The notes beneath the pieces were generated by a model, which saw only the letters and a program-made list of their open reading frames with translations, was not told the origin of the DNA and did not search any database. From DATBDN01 sp036269895 (GTDB lineage Bacteria; Actinomycetota; Thermoleophilia; Solirubrobacterales; Thermoleophilaceae): 64,000 nt of DNA. Shown one piece after another: positions 8,367 through 16,894 of this stretch (position 1 is its first letter; every line of letters begins with the position of its first letter). Location: contig DATBDN010000004.1 in NCBI GenBank assembly GCA_036269895.1, positions 14,872 to 78,871 on the forward strand, in the 5' to 3' direction. Position numbers and translations under genes: made by a program.

Positions 8367-8414
8367 CGCTTTGTCCTTTCCTCGTGGTTCGGGTTCGCCA
8401 TCTAGACGAACGAG

Positions 8415-10292
8415 CTAACGGGAAATGGACACCTCCATCTGCGGCGGCTTTGCCAGTTCCCGCGCCAGCCGGCGAAGCAGCGGGTCGAGCTCGGGATCGC
8501 CCTGCGGCTCCCAGTCCGCGATCAGCTCACGCAGGCAGTCCGTGCGCGCCGCGACGAGCTGGTCACGGATCGCATTCCCCGCGGGCGTGAGCCCGTCGCC
8601 GTCGTACCAGCCGCGTTCACGGACTGCGACGAGGGTCGCCTGGAACGACTCCGGATCGACGTGCGGCAGCATCTTGATCTCGTCGTGTTCGTCCGGGCCT
8701 GGTGCGCGCAGCAGGAACCAAGCCTGCCGCGGCGGGACGTCCAGTCCCGCGCGGGCTGTGGCGCCTTCGAGGAACTGCATCGTCCTTTCGCGCCCGACCA
8801 GGCGCGTGAGCCCACGGGTGACCTCGCGCAGTGAGTCGGTGTCGACCGGCGCGCCGAACGACTCGCCCACACCCGCGGACGTCTCAACGGTCTGGCGCAG
8901 CGGCTTCTCCTCGATCAGCCACGCGAGCGCGAAGGCGACGAGCACCACGATGGTCGCGACCGTGAAGACCAGTTGCAGCGCGTCGGTGAAGGCGGTCGTC
9001 CGGGACAGGTGCGCGTGCAGCCCGTCGGTCAGCTTCGCGTTGAAGATCGCGCCGAGTACTGCCGTGCCGAGCGAACCGCCAATCGAACGGAACAGCGTCG
9101 CGCCGGAAGTGGCAACGCCGAGCTGCTCGTACGAGACGGCGTTCTGGGTCGCCAGGACCAGCACCTGCATGACCATGCCGAGGCCAAGGCCGAGGATGAG
9201 CATGTGCAGCGCGGTCACGCCCGTGCTGGTCGATGCATCGAGCGACGACAAGAGCCACAGTCCAACCGCGGCGACCGCCGTGCCGAGGATCGGAAAGATC
9301 TTGTAGCGGCCGGTGCGCGTTATGAGCTGACCCGACACGATCGACGAGACCAGCAGCCCGCCGATCACCGGCAGCAGCTGCAGGCCCGACGCCGTCGGGC
9401 TCAGCCCGCGCACCACCTGCTGGAACAGCGGCAGGTAGGTGAGCGCGCCGAACAGCGCGAACCCGACCACCAGGCCGACGGCGCTGCAGATCACGAAGAC
9501 ACGGTTGTGGAACAGCTCCAGCGGCAGGATCGGCTCGGCCGCGCGGCCCTCGACGCGCACGAATGCGATTAGGGCAAGGACGCCGATCACGCCCAGGCCG
9601 ACGGTCTCGGGCGAGCCCCAGGCATAGGTGTTGCCACCCAGCGTCGTCAGCAGCACGAGCGCGGTGAGGGCGATCGCCAGCAGGACGGTGCCGGCGTAGT
9701 CGATCGCGTGGCTGCGCCGCTCCGCGACGCTCGGCAGTGTGACGGCGATCACCGCGAACGCGATCAGGCCGAGCGGCAGGTTCACGTAGAAGATCGACTG
9801 CCACGAGACGTGGGTGGTCAGGAAGCCGCCGATCAGCGGGCCGGCGACGCTGGAGACGCCGAAGACGGCACCGAAGAGGCCGGTGTAGCGGCCACGCTCG
9901 CTCGGCGGAACCACGTCGCCGATCGCGGCCTGTGCGCTGACCAACAGGCCACCGCCGCCGAGGCCCTGGATCGCGCGGAACGCGATCAGCTCGGTCATGC
10001 TTGTCGCGAGGCCGCAGAGCGCCGAGCCGATCAGGAACAGCACCAGCGCGCCCTGCAGCACGACCTTGCGGCCGAACAGGTCGCCGAGCTTCCCGTACAG
10101 CGGCGTCACGATCGTCACAGCCAGCAGGTATGCCGTAACGACCCACGACAGGTGCGCGAGCCCCCCGAGGTCGCGGACGATCGTGGGCAGCGCCGTCGAC
10201 ACGATCGTCTGGTCGAGCGACGCCAGCAGCATCACCAGCATCAGGCCCGCCATCACCAGGCGGACGTGCGTGCGCTGCGCGGTAGCGGGCAT
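8415..10292 (-). CDS. DHA2-family drug efflux permease with C-terminal MarR-like domain
   Basis: This 625-residue protein starts at ATG 10292 (MPATAQRTHV); the frame is open further upstream but that part lacks membrane character. Residues 1 to about 470 hold a 14-helix EmrB/QacA-type major facilitator with the loop motif YGKLGDLFGRKVV, an antiporter that exports drugs using the proton gradient. Residues 487-625 form a soluble tail with a winged-helix pattern (GLTPAGNAIRDQL, then helices ending LLRRLARELA) like the C-terminal half of MarR regulators. The M20 peptidase gene ends 10 bp upstream on the same strand, so they may be co-transcribed. Confidence 0.88.
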   Translation of the reverse strand: MPATAQRTHVRLVMAGLMLVMLLASLDQTIVSTALPTIVRDLGGLAHLSWVVTAYLLAVTIVTPLYGKLGDLFGRKVVLQGALVLFLIGSALCGLATSMTELIAFRAIQGLGGGGLLVSAQAAIGDVVPPSERGRYTGLFGAVFGVSSVAGPLIGGFLTTHVSWQSIFYVNLPLGLIAFAVIAVTLPSVAERRSHAIDYAGTVLLAIALTALVLLTTLGGNTYAWGSPETVGLGVIGVLALIAFVRVEGRAAEPILPLELFHNRVFVICSAVGLVVGFALFGALTYLPLFQQVVRGLSPTASGLQLLPVIGGLLVSSIVSGQLITRTGRYKIFPILGTAVAAVGLWLLSSLDASTSTGVTALHMLILGLGLGMVMQVLVLATQNAVSYEQLGVATSGATLFRSIGGSLGTAVLGAIFNAKLTDGLHAHLSRTTAFTDALQLVFTVATIVVLVAFALAWLIEEKPLRQTVETSAGVGESFGAPVDTDSLREVTRGLTRLVGRERTMQFLEGATARAGLDVPPRQAWFLLRAPGPDEHDEIKMLPHVDPESFQATLVAVRERGWYDGDGLTPAGNAIRDQLVAARTDCLRELIADWEPQGDPELDPLLRRLARELAKPPQMEVSISR

Positions 10293-10302
10293 CACGGATG
10301 TT

Positions 10303-11436
10303 CTAGCGACAGAGGCGCTCGGCCACAGCGACCAGGATCTCGGCGACCGCCTCCGTCGCCCGCAGGCTGACCCACTCCTCGAGCGCATGTGCGCCTTCGC
10401 CGCCCGGGCCGAACATCACGGTTGGGATGCCGGCGGCGGCGATGAAGGCTGCATCGGCCCAGTAACTGGCGCCGGCGATCGGCGGCGCCTCCCCAGTCAC
10501 CGCGACGGCGGCTTCGCGCACGGCCGTCACGGGCTCCGCCTGTTCGTCGACCTCGAACGGCTCGCGCACGAGCAGGGTGCGCTGCTCCGCCTGCAGCTCG
10601 GGATCGCGTGCGCGGCAACGCTCGAGGAGCGCTTCGACCTCCGCTTCGACCCCGGCGCCCGTCTCGCCGGGCAGCGTCCGCCGCTCGAGCCCGAGCACGC
10701 AGCGTCCCGGATAGCTCGACAGCTCCACCCCGCCCTCGATGACCGACGCGTGCATGGATCCGCGTCCGAGCAACGGATGCGTGGGTTCGCCAAGGGCGGC
10801 GTCGAGCGCCGCGAGCTCCGTCAGGATGGGTCCCATCTTCGCGATCGCGTCGACGCCCAGGTCCGGGCGCGACCCGTGAGCGGGACGCCCCGTGACCTCG
10901 ATCTCGGTCCAGACGAAGCCCTTGTGCGCGACGACGAGCTCCATCTCGGTCGGCTCGGTCACGACCGCGGCGTCCGCCTGCACCGAGCGGAGCGCGTCCT
11001 GGACACCAAGGCTGGCGTGCTCCTCGTCGGCAACGGCGGCGACCACGACGTCGCCGCGCAGCCCGGCGCGCGCAGCGTCGCGTGCGGCGATCAGCGCCGC
11101 GGCGACGCCGGCCTTCATGTCGTAGGCGCCCCGTCCGTAGAGGCGGTCGCCGTCGACGCGCGGCACGTGGGCGTCAGTCATTCCCTCGACGTTGACCGTG
11201 TCGATGTGGCCGCACAGCAGCAGCGTGCGACCGCCGCTGCTGCCGGGCGCGCGCACCAGGACGCTCGGCCGGCCGGGCGTGTCCTCGAGCACGTCGGCAA
11301 CCAGTCCCTGATCGCGGGCCCAGCGCGCGATGAAGGCGGCAATCTCGCTCTCGCCGGCGCCACCGGGGACGATCGATGGATTGACGGAGTCGATGGCGAC
11401 CAGGTCGGACAGCAGCGTGACGAGCTCTGACGGCAT
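10303..11436 (-). CDS. M20 family metallopeptidase (ArgE/DapE-like)
   Basis: This is a 377-residue zinc hydrolase of the amidohydrolase/deacylase type. The metal and catalytic residues are H77 and D79 in LLLCGHIDTV, D106 in YGRGAYDMKAG, E138/E139 in VADEEH, and a late His in GGEGAHALEEW. The GAYDMKAG segment is classical for ArgE, DapE and CPG2 relatives, which remove an acyl or amino-acid group from small substrates. The start is ATG 11436; earlier in-frame codons lack homology-like features. The exact substrate cannot be told, and position is not decisive. Confidence 0.85.
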   Translation of the reverse strand: MPSELVTLLSDLVAIDSVNPSIVPGGAGESEIAAFIARWARDQGLVADVLEDTPGRPSVLVRAPGSSGGRTLLLCGHIDTVNVEGMTDAHVPRVDGDRLYGRGAYDMKAGVAAALIAARDAARAGLRGDVVVAAVADEEHASLGVQDALRSVQADAAVVTEPTEMELVVAHKGFVWTEIEVTGRPAHGSRPDLGVDAIAKMGPILTELAALDAALGEPTHPLLGRGSMHASVIEGGVELSSYPGRCVLGLERRTLPGETGAGVEAEVEALLERCRARDPELQAEQRTLLVREPFEVDEQAEPVTAVREAAVAVTGEAPPIAGASYWADAAFIAAAGIPTVMFGPGGEGAHALEEWVSLRATEAVAEILVAVAERLCR

Positions 11437-11544
11437 CCGCGAATGGTCGTTGAAACGGGCCCAGCTGGGTAGCCGAGGCGCATGCAGTCGCACGCCGATG
11501 GCAATACGCAGCGCGGAGCCGGACCAGCCGGGACCGGATCGCGG

Positions 11545-12231
11545 ATGGAAGCCGCCGGGGTCGCGGTTGACCCCATGGCCGTTACCCGCATCACCCTGCG
11601 GCCGATAGCGTCGCCACTGCCACTCGGCCTGCTCGCCGTGATGACCGGCGGCCTGCTGCTGGCGTGCGAGCAGATCGGGGCGCTGGCGCCCGCGGAGCAG
11701 CACACGATCGCGCTGATCCTGCTTGGCTTCGTCGTGCCGCTCGAGCTGCTCGCGACTGTGTTCTGCTTCCTGGCGCGCGATACCGTCGCCGCCACCGGGC
11801 TCGGCCTGTTCTCAGGAGCGTGGTTGGCAAGCGGGTTGACCTTGCTGAGCGCTCAGCCCGGCCAGACCGACAAGGCCTTCGGGGTGTTCATGCTGTCGCT
11901 CGCCGCGGCGCTGTTCGTGATCGTCGCGGGCGCCTCGTTCGGCAAGGCGGGCGCGGCGTTCGTGATGGTGTTTGGGTCCGCACGCTTCGCGCTGGCCGGC
12001 CTATACGAGCTAACGGGCAGCGCGGGTGTGGAGCACGCGGCGGCGATCGTGGGCTTCCTACTCGTGGCAACTGCCCTCTACACGGCAGTCGCGACCGAGA
12101 TCGAGGACGTGCGCGGCGAGCGGAAGCTCCCGATCGGTCGCAAGCGCGAGGCGGCGATGGCACTCGACGAGCCGCTGCCCAGCCAGCTGAAGCGGCTGGA
12201 ACACGAGGCGGGAGTCCGACAGCAGCTGTAA
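11545..12231 (+). CDS. GPR1/FUN34/YaaH-like membrane protein
   Basis: This 228-residue integral membrane protein has six hydrophobic segments, with PLPLGLLAVMTGGLLLA at the first and GLGLFSGAWLASGL in the middle, in the style of acetate/succinate-transporter-like AcpA/YaaH proteins. A polar C-terminus of about 45 residues (from IEDVRGERK) follows the last helix. I chose ATG 11545; an ATG at 11575 is also possible. It is divergent from the M20 peptidase across 108 bp. Confidence 0.6.
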   Translation: MEAAGVAVDPMAVTRITLRPIASPLPLGLLAVMTGGLLLACEQIGALAPAEQHTIALILLGFVVPLELLATVFCFLARDTVAATGLGLFSGAWLASGLTLLSAQPGQTDKAFGVFMLSLAAALFVIVAGASFGKAGAAFVMVFGSARFALAGLYELTGSAGVEHAAAIVGFLLVATALYTAVATEIEDVRGERKLPIGRKREAAMALDEPLPSQLKRLEHEAGVRQQL

Positions 12232-12266
12232 CCAGCCGTCCTGGCCTTCGCCGATGATGGACGGGC

Positions 12267-12923
12267 TTGCCGTACCAGGCCCTCCCCCTTGCACTTGCCG
12301 CGGCCTTCTTCCCCTTCGGCCTGATCGTGTTCACGCTGCTCGTCTCGAGCGAGCCGTTCCGGGCGCGCGCCGTGAGCTTCCTCGCCGGCGCGTTGGCCAT
12401 GACGTTCGGCTGCGGCGTCGTCGGCGTGACGCTCGCGCACGACCTCGACCTGGCCGGCGTGCGCGGCTCGCATCACGTCAGCGGCGTCGTGGACATCGCG
12501 GTCGGCGCATTGCTGCTGATCGCCTTCGTCGTCATCCGCCGGCGACCTGCGAAGGAGCGCGCCGCCCGCGAGCCCGCGCCGTGGATCCGCGCGCTCATGC
12601 GCTCGCCGCTGCTCGCATTCTTGCTCGGTGCGGGGCTCTACGCCCCGTCGCCGCTTTATCTCGGAGCGTTGACGATCGTCGCCGACGCCGGCCTGTCGAC
12701 AGCGGGCGACGTCGTGTGGGTCGCAATCCTGACTGTCATCGTCACCTCGCTGATCGAGGTGCCCGTGATCCTGATGCTGCGCGAGCCCGAACGCGGGCGC
12801 GCCGGGCTCGTGCGGCTCAACGGCTGGATGAGCAGCAACGGCAGAGCGCTGTTGATGTGGCTCGTCCTAGCGGCAGGCGTCTACCTGGTGGTACGCGGGG
12901 TGGCCCGCGTCAGTGCTCTGTGA
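12267..12923 (+). CDS. GAP family (Sap-like) membrane protein
   Basis: This 218-residue protein has six membrane segments and an N-terminal FFPFGLIVFTLLVSS loop, a basic central linker (VIRRRPAKERAA) and a second half with GLYAPSPLYLGALTIV. The pattern is that of the actinobacterial GAP family, which includes the mycobacterial Sap protein linked to sulfolipid export. The start is TTG 12267. A homologue lies at 35869-36552 behind cydB. The last 14 bases overlap the convergent regulator gene. Confidence 0.65.
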   Translation: MPYQALPLALAAAFFPFGLIVFTLLVSSEPFRARAVSFLAGALAMTFGCGVVGVTLAHDLDLAGVRGSHHVSGVVDIAVGALLLIAFVVIRRRPAKERAAREPAPWIRALMRSPLLAFLLGAGLYAPSPLYLGALTIVADAGLSTAGDVVWVAILTVIVTSLIEVPVILMLREPERGRAGLVRLNGWMSSNGRALLMWLVLAAGVYLVVRGVARVSAL

Positions 12924-15540
12924 TGCCCGGGTTGAGCAGGCGGAGCTCGCGCCCCCGGCGGACCGCATCGCGGCGGTCGGCCACGTCGAGCTTGCGGTAG
13001 ACGTGCTTGAGGTGCGTCTTCACCGTGTTGACGGAGACGAACATCTCAGACGCAATCTCGGTGTTCGACATCATCGTCGGCAGGAAGCGCAGCACGGCGA
13101 TCTCCCGCTCGGTGAGGGGCTCGAGCAACGGCCCGTTCGACTGACGCTCCGACGCTCCGTTGCCGTCGAGGTGGGCCAGCACGTCGCCTGCCAGCGCACG
13201 GTGCGAGGTGCCTCGCCGGATGTGGCGGCGGACCAGTGACCGCACCGGCGCGCCATTGCGCGTGAGCGGCCACACGAGCCCGCGCGGCTCGGCCAGATCG
13301 AGCGCGCGCTCCAGGGCGCGCAGTGCGCCGTCCTCATCACGCAGTTCGTCGCGGGCGATCGCGTCGAGCGCCCAAGCATCGACCCGCGCCGTCGGCCCCA
13401 TCGCGTCGCGCTCGTCGGCGAGGAAATCCGCGACCGCGCGGATGGCCGCCTCGGGAGCGCCGCTCGCGAGCTCGATCCGCGCCAGCCCAACGGCCGGGTC
13501 GGACGCGTCCTCGTGCGCGTCGAGGTCGACCAGCAGCTTTCGTGCCTGGGCGGACTCGCCGAGCGTCATGAGCAGATCTGCCTCGACCAGCGCCGCGACG
13601 ACGCGCAGGAACGTCGGCAGCAGGTCGCCGGCGGCGCCTCGCGCGGCGCGGACCATGTCGAGAGCGACGAGCGGGTTACGGGTGGCGACGAGCTCCGCTT
13701 CGAGGAGCGCAAGCGAAAGTGCCAAAAGCGGCTCTTCCGGAACGGACAGAGCGGCTTTCGCGCGACCCGCAAACTGAGCCGCGGTCGCCGGGTCGTTCGC
13801 GAGCAGCGCGAGCGACCCCAGCGTGACGCATGCCGCGGCTGCCGCCGCCGTCTTCGTCCACCCGCGCAGCTCCGCGATGTCGAGTGCGCCGAACGCGCGC
13901 ACCCGTGCCTCTTCGAGCTGGTCGGTCCGCAGCGCGGCCAGCGACCCCCAGCCCTGCGCGCCGAACAGCAGGTAGTCGTTCTCACAGTCCCTGGCAAGGC
14001 CGGCGGCCTCTTGAAGGTGCTGGAGCGCCGAACTCGCGTCGCCGGTCCAGAACTCGGCCACACCGAGGCTGCCGAGCGTCAGCGCCCGCACGTCCTGCGA
14101 GACCGCGCGGTCCCAGTGGCCGCTGAGCACGGTCCGCGCCGCGCGCAGTGCGTCCTCGAGCTCGCGGCCGAAGCGCGCGCGGTAGAGCTGCGTCGAGGTG
14201 GCGGCGATGTCGAAGTGGCGGCGGCGCGCCTCCGGCAGCGGGTCGGCCGCCGCGATCGCGCCGTCGATCAGCTCCCCCACATCCATGACGCCTGCGTCCA
14301 GCTGGATCCCTGCGAGCGCCAGCGCCAGCTCGGGACTCGCTCGCGTCACATCCTCGGGAATGGCGGCCAGAGCATCGCGCAGCATCGGACCCTCACCGCG
14401 GATCACCAGATGAACCCAGTGCTCGCCGATGATCTCGGCGCTCAGGTCCCAATCGTGGGCGGCGACGGCGTGGCGGATCGCCTCGTGCGGACTGTCCTGC
14501 GTGCGGAACCACAGTGCCGCTCGGCGGTGCAGTGGTGCGACCTCGTCCGGCATGGCCCGCGCCAGCTCGAGGCGGAGCACCTCGAGGAACATCGGGTGGT
14601 AGCTGTACCACCCTCCCGCGCCGTCGAGGGGCGTTATCAGGCCGTCGCGGTGCATGAGCGCGGACAGCAGGTCATCGCCGTCGCTTTGCTGCGTGAGCGC
14701 CTTGACGAGATCAGCGGTAAAGCGATCGGGGACTGACGTCCTGAGCAGGAACGTGCGCGCCGCGGGCGCCTGGCGCGAGATGACCTCGGACATCAGGTAG
14801 TCGCTGACGGCGTGGTCGGTGCCGGCGAAGCCATCGATGAAGGCGTGCGGGTCGGGATCGCCCTCGAGCGACAGCGCCGCCAGGCGCAGCCCGGCAGCCC
14901 AGCCCGCCGTGCTCTTGCAGAGAGTGTCGAGATCGTCGTCGGCCACTGCGAGGTCCAGCGCCGCGATCAGCTCGCGCGTCTCCTCGAGCGTGAACGCCAG
15001 GTCCTGTGCGCGGATCTCGCACATGCGGCCAGCCACGCGCAGCCGCTGGAGCCTGAGTGGAGGATCCGATCGCGTCAGTACGACCAGCCGCAGCCGGCTC
15101 GGCGCATAGTCGAGCAGGGTCTGGAGGTCGTCCATGACCGCCAGCTGCTCGACCTCGTGGAAGTCGTCGAGCACCAGGACAACGGGGTCGCCCGGCTCGG
15201 CGAGCGCCTCAACCAGAGCCGGCAGGAGCAGGTCGATGCGCACGCGCGGCGGCGCGGCAGGACCCCGTGCGATCGCGAGCGCCGGTTTCAGCGCCGTCAC
15301 GACCGCGGTCCAGAAGCCACGCCGATCGTCGTCCTCCTTGCCGAGTGAGAGCCATGCGACCGTCCCGGGTGCCCTGCCTTCGCTCAGCCATGAAGCGACC
15401 AACGCGGTCTTCCCGGAGCCTGCGGGCGCCGAGACGAGCGTGAACGGATGGGTCGCGGCGCCGTCGAGCGCGTCGAGCAGCCGTGGCCTGCGCACCGTGA
15501 CGGGTGGCGGCTGAGGCACGACGAGCTTCGTGGCGAACAA
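12910..15540 (-). CDS. MalT/LAL-type LuxR family transcriptional regulator
   Basis: This 876-residue regulator has an N-terminal STAND ATPase domain with Walker A SAPAGSGKT (K44) and Walker B PVVLVLDDFHEV near residue 125, a long Ala/Leu-rich helical sensor region (about 350-790), and a C-terminal LuxR helix-turn-helix (LTEREIAVLRFLPTM through NTVKTHLKHVYRKLDV). Family members sense a small inducer, assemble with ATP and activate transcription at repeated or palindromic sites. It lies next to the island carrying TCACCC-N5-GGGTGA boxes and is one candidate for reading them, which is inference only. Confidence 0.9.
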   Translation of the reverse strand: MFATKLVVPQPPPVTVRRPRLLDALDGAATHPFTLVSAPAGSGKTALVASWLSEGRAPGTVAWLSLGKEDDDRRGFWTAVVTALKPALAIARGPAAPPRVRIDLLLPALVEALAEPGDPVVLVLDDFHEVEQLAVMDDLQTLLDYAPSRLRLVVLTRSDPPLRLQRLRVAGRMCEIRAQDLAFTLEETRELIAALDLAVADDDLDTLCKSTAGWAAGLRLAALSLEGDPDPHAFIDGFAGTDHAVSDYLMSEVISRQAPAARTFLLRTSVPDRFTADLVKALTQQSDGDDLLSALMHRDGLITPLDGAGGWYSYHPMFLEVLRLELARAMPDEVAPLHRRAALWFRTQDSPHEAIRHAVAAHDWDLSAEIIGEHWVHLVIRGEGPMLRDALAAIPEDVTRASPELALALAGIQLDAGVMDVGELIDGAIAAADPLPEARRRHFDIAATSTQLYRARFGRELEDALRAARTVLSGHWDRAVSQDVRALTLGSLGVAEFWTGDASSALQHLQEAAGLARDCENDYLLFGAQGWGSLAALRTDQLEEARVRAFGALDIAELRGWTKTAAAAAACVTLGSLALLANDPATAAQFAGRAKAALSVPEEPLLALSLALLEAELVATRNPLVALDMVRAARGAAGDLLPTFLRVVAALVEADLLMTLGESAQARKLLVDLDAHEDASDPAVGLARIELASGAPEAAIRAVADFLADERDAMGPTARVDAWALDAIARDELRDEDGALRALERALDLAEPRGLVWPLTRNGAPVRSLVRRHIRRGTSHRALAGDVLAHLDGNGASERQSNGPLLEPLTEREIAVLRFLPTMMSNTEIASEMFVSVNTVKTHLKHVYRKLDVADRRDAVRRGRELRLLNPGITEH

Positions 15541-15631
15541 CGGCGCTCCCTTCCGTGTGCATCGTCCCTCCTGCCCTGGGGCCGTACACCACTGACAGAG
15601 TCAGCATAGTGACGTCGTGTTAAGTAGGAAG

Positions 15632-15988
15632 CTACCCCAAGCGGCAGTCACGCCACAATCCCTGCAACGCGCTTGGCGTCAACTCCGCTTTCGCCGTGTG
15701 GGCTGCGGCCCCAGCCGCCTCCCGAGCCGGCTCTGAGACCGGCACTCCGTCGGACAAGAGGATCACAACCGTGCGCGGCCTGACCGCGACGAGTCGCTGA
15801 CAAGTCTCGTACCCGTCGAGGCCGGGCATGTCGACATCTACGATCGCCAGATCGGGCTCCAACTCGATCACGGCCTCGATCGCCTCCTCTCCCGACGCGA
15901 CCTCGCCGACCGACGTGAAGCCCGGCGCCGCGACAACCACCGCCCGTGCCGCCCGCCGGGCAGCCTCGTCGTCATCGACGGTGAGCAC
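15632..15988 (-). CDS. stand-alone response regulator receiver domain
   Basis: This 118-residue CheY-like domain has no output domain. The acidic pocket DDD is at residues 5-7, the phospho-acceptor D51 is in VDVDMPG, S79 is at the switch position and K100 is in TAKAEL. It begins at GTG 15988, which leaves the first strand two residues shorter than usual and lacks a Shine-Dalgarno sequence. The frame continues upstream 11 codons to the TAG that ends the preceding gene in the same frame. It may act by protein contact with a regulator or kinase encoded elsewhere. Confidence 0.75.
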   Translation of the reverse strand: MLTVDDDEAARRAARAVVVAAPGFTSVGEVASGEEAIEAVIELEPDLAIVDVDMPGLDGYETCQRLVAVRPRTVVILLSDGVPVSEPAREAAGAAAHTAKAELTPSALQGLWRDCRLG

Positions 15989-16021
15989 CGTGATCTGCGT
16001 CGCCGCGCTGATGAGCCGAGA

Positions 16022-16240
16022 CTAGCCGCCGCCGGGCTCGTCGAGGCGGCGTACCTCGATCAACTCGAGCCCGAGCGAGCGGATCCGCTCGAGCACGCCG
16101 TGCAGCTCGGCCTGGTCACGCAGGTCGCCGCGCACGATCGTCTCGGCGGGCTTCACCGACGTCGTGAAGTCCTGGAAGGCGTCGGTGACGGAGTCGCTCA
16201 GCCTGCCTTTGATCCGGAACTCGTAGCTGGAATCCGGCAC
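16022..16240 (-). CDS. small hypothetical protein, first gene of the response-regulator operon
   Basis: This 72-residue protein runs from GTG 16240 (PDSSYEFRIKGRLSD) to TAG 16022. It has a beta-alpha pattern ending LELIEVRRLDEPGGG and resembles small actinobacterial proteins of unknown function. The longer open frame upstream is intergenic, because it contains the palindromic boxes. An exact TCACCC-N5-GGGTGA box ends 35 bp upstream of the start, and the receiver-domain gene follows in the same frame after a single stop codon. Confidence 0.6.
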   Translation of the reverse strand: MPDSSYEFRIKGRLSDSVTDAFQDFTTSVKPAETIVRGDLRDQAELHGVLERIRSLGLELIEVRRLDEPGGG

Positions 16241-16262
16241 GCCAGCAACATCCCCGCGAAGG

Positions 16263-16343
16263 GGGTGATCTTGCGTCACCCCCACCGGGTGAGAGAGCAA
16301 TGCCAACAGCGGCTCACCCACGGTGGGTGAAGCCTGCTCACCC
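16263..16343. promoter_or_regulatory. double TCACCC-N5-GGGTGA operator between divergent genes
   Basis: Two exact 17-bp palindromes lie at 16276-16292 (spacer CCACC) and 16314-16330 (spacer ACGGT). An outer half-site GGGTGA (16263-16268) sits 7 bp before the first, and an outer TCACCC (16338-16343) sits 7 bp after the second, so the whole is mirror-symmetric. The left pair faces the minus-strand gene starting at 16240 and the right pair faces the DUF1269 gene starting at 16389. It matches seven further exact boxes downstream in the window. Confidence 0.85.
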
Positions 16344-16388
16344 GCGCGCCCCAGAGGATCGCCGGACAGGCAACGAAGGAGGACGCGA

Positions 16389-16883
16389 ATGAGCAATCTC
16401 GTGGCGATCGCCTACGAGGACGAGGCAACTGCGCAGGAAGTGATGTCGGGACTGGCGCGGTTGCAGACCGAACATGCGATCGAGCTCGAGGATGCGGTGC
16501 TCGCGACACGCGACTCAGACGGAAAGGTCAAGCTCCATCAGCCGAGCACGGCCGGCGCCGGAGCGGCGGGCGGTGCGCTGTGGGGCGGCCTGATCGGCCT
16601 GCTCTTCCTCGCACCACTGCTCGGAATGGCGATCGGGGCGGCGACCGGCGCAGCCGCGGGAGCGCTTACCGACGTCGGCGTCGACGACAACTTCCTGAAG
16701 GAGCTCGGCGGCAAGCTGGGTGAGGGCAACGCCGCGGTGATCGTCCTCGTGCGGAAGGCGACGCCCGACAAGGTGCTCGCCGAGATCGGCCACTATGGGG
16801 GCCACGTCCTTCAGACCTCGCTCAGCAACGAGCGCGAGGCGGAGCTGCAGGCCGCGCTCGACCGGCGCGGGGCGGCCGCCTGA
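16389..16883 (+). CDS. DUF1269-family membrane-associated protein
   Basis: This 164-residue protein has an N-terminal ferredoxin-like half (NLVAIAYEDEATAQEV), a glycine-rich hydrophobic hairpin at about residues 56-93 (GGLIGLLFLAPLLGMAIG) and a C-terminal half that repeats the fold (VIVLVRKATPDKVLAEI). This matches DUF1269, whose members are stress-associated and may sit in the membrane. GAAGGAGG lies 6 bases before the ATG. It has a box-type operator 58 bp upstream and is followed 11 bp later by a membrane-protein gene. Confidence 0.8.
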   Translation: MSNLVAIAYEDEATAQEVMSGLARLQTEHAIELEDAVLATRDSDGKVKLHQPSTAGAGAAGGALWGGLIGLLFLAPLLGMAIGAATGAAAGALTDVGVDDNFLKELGGKLGEGNAAVIVLVRKATPDKVLAEIGHYGGHVLQTSLSNEREAELQAALDRRGAAA

Positions 16884-16894
16884 GGCCTCATGGG

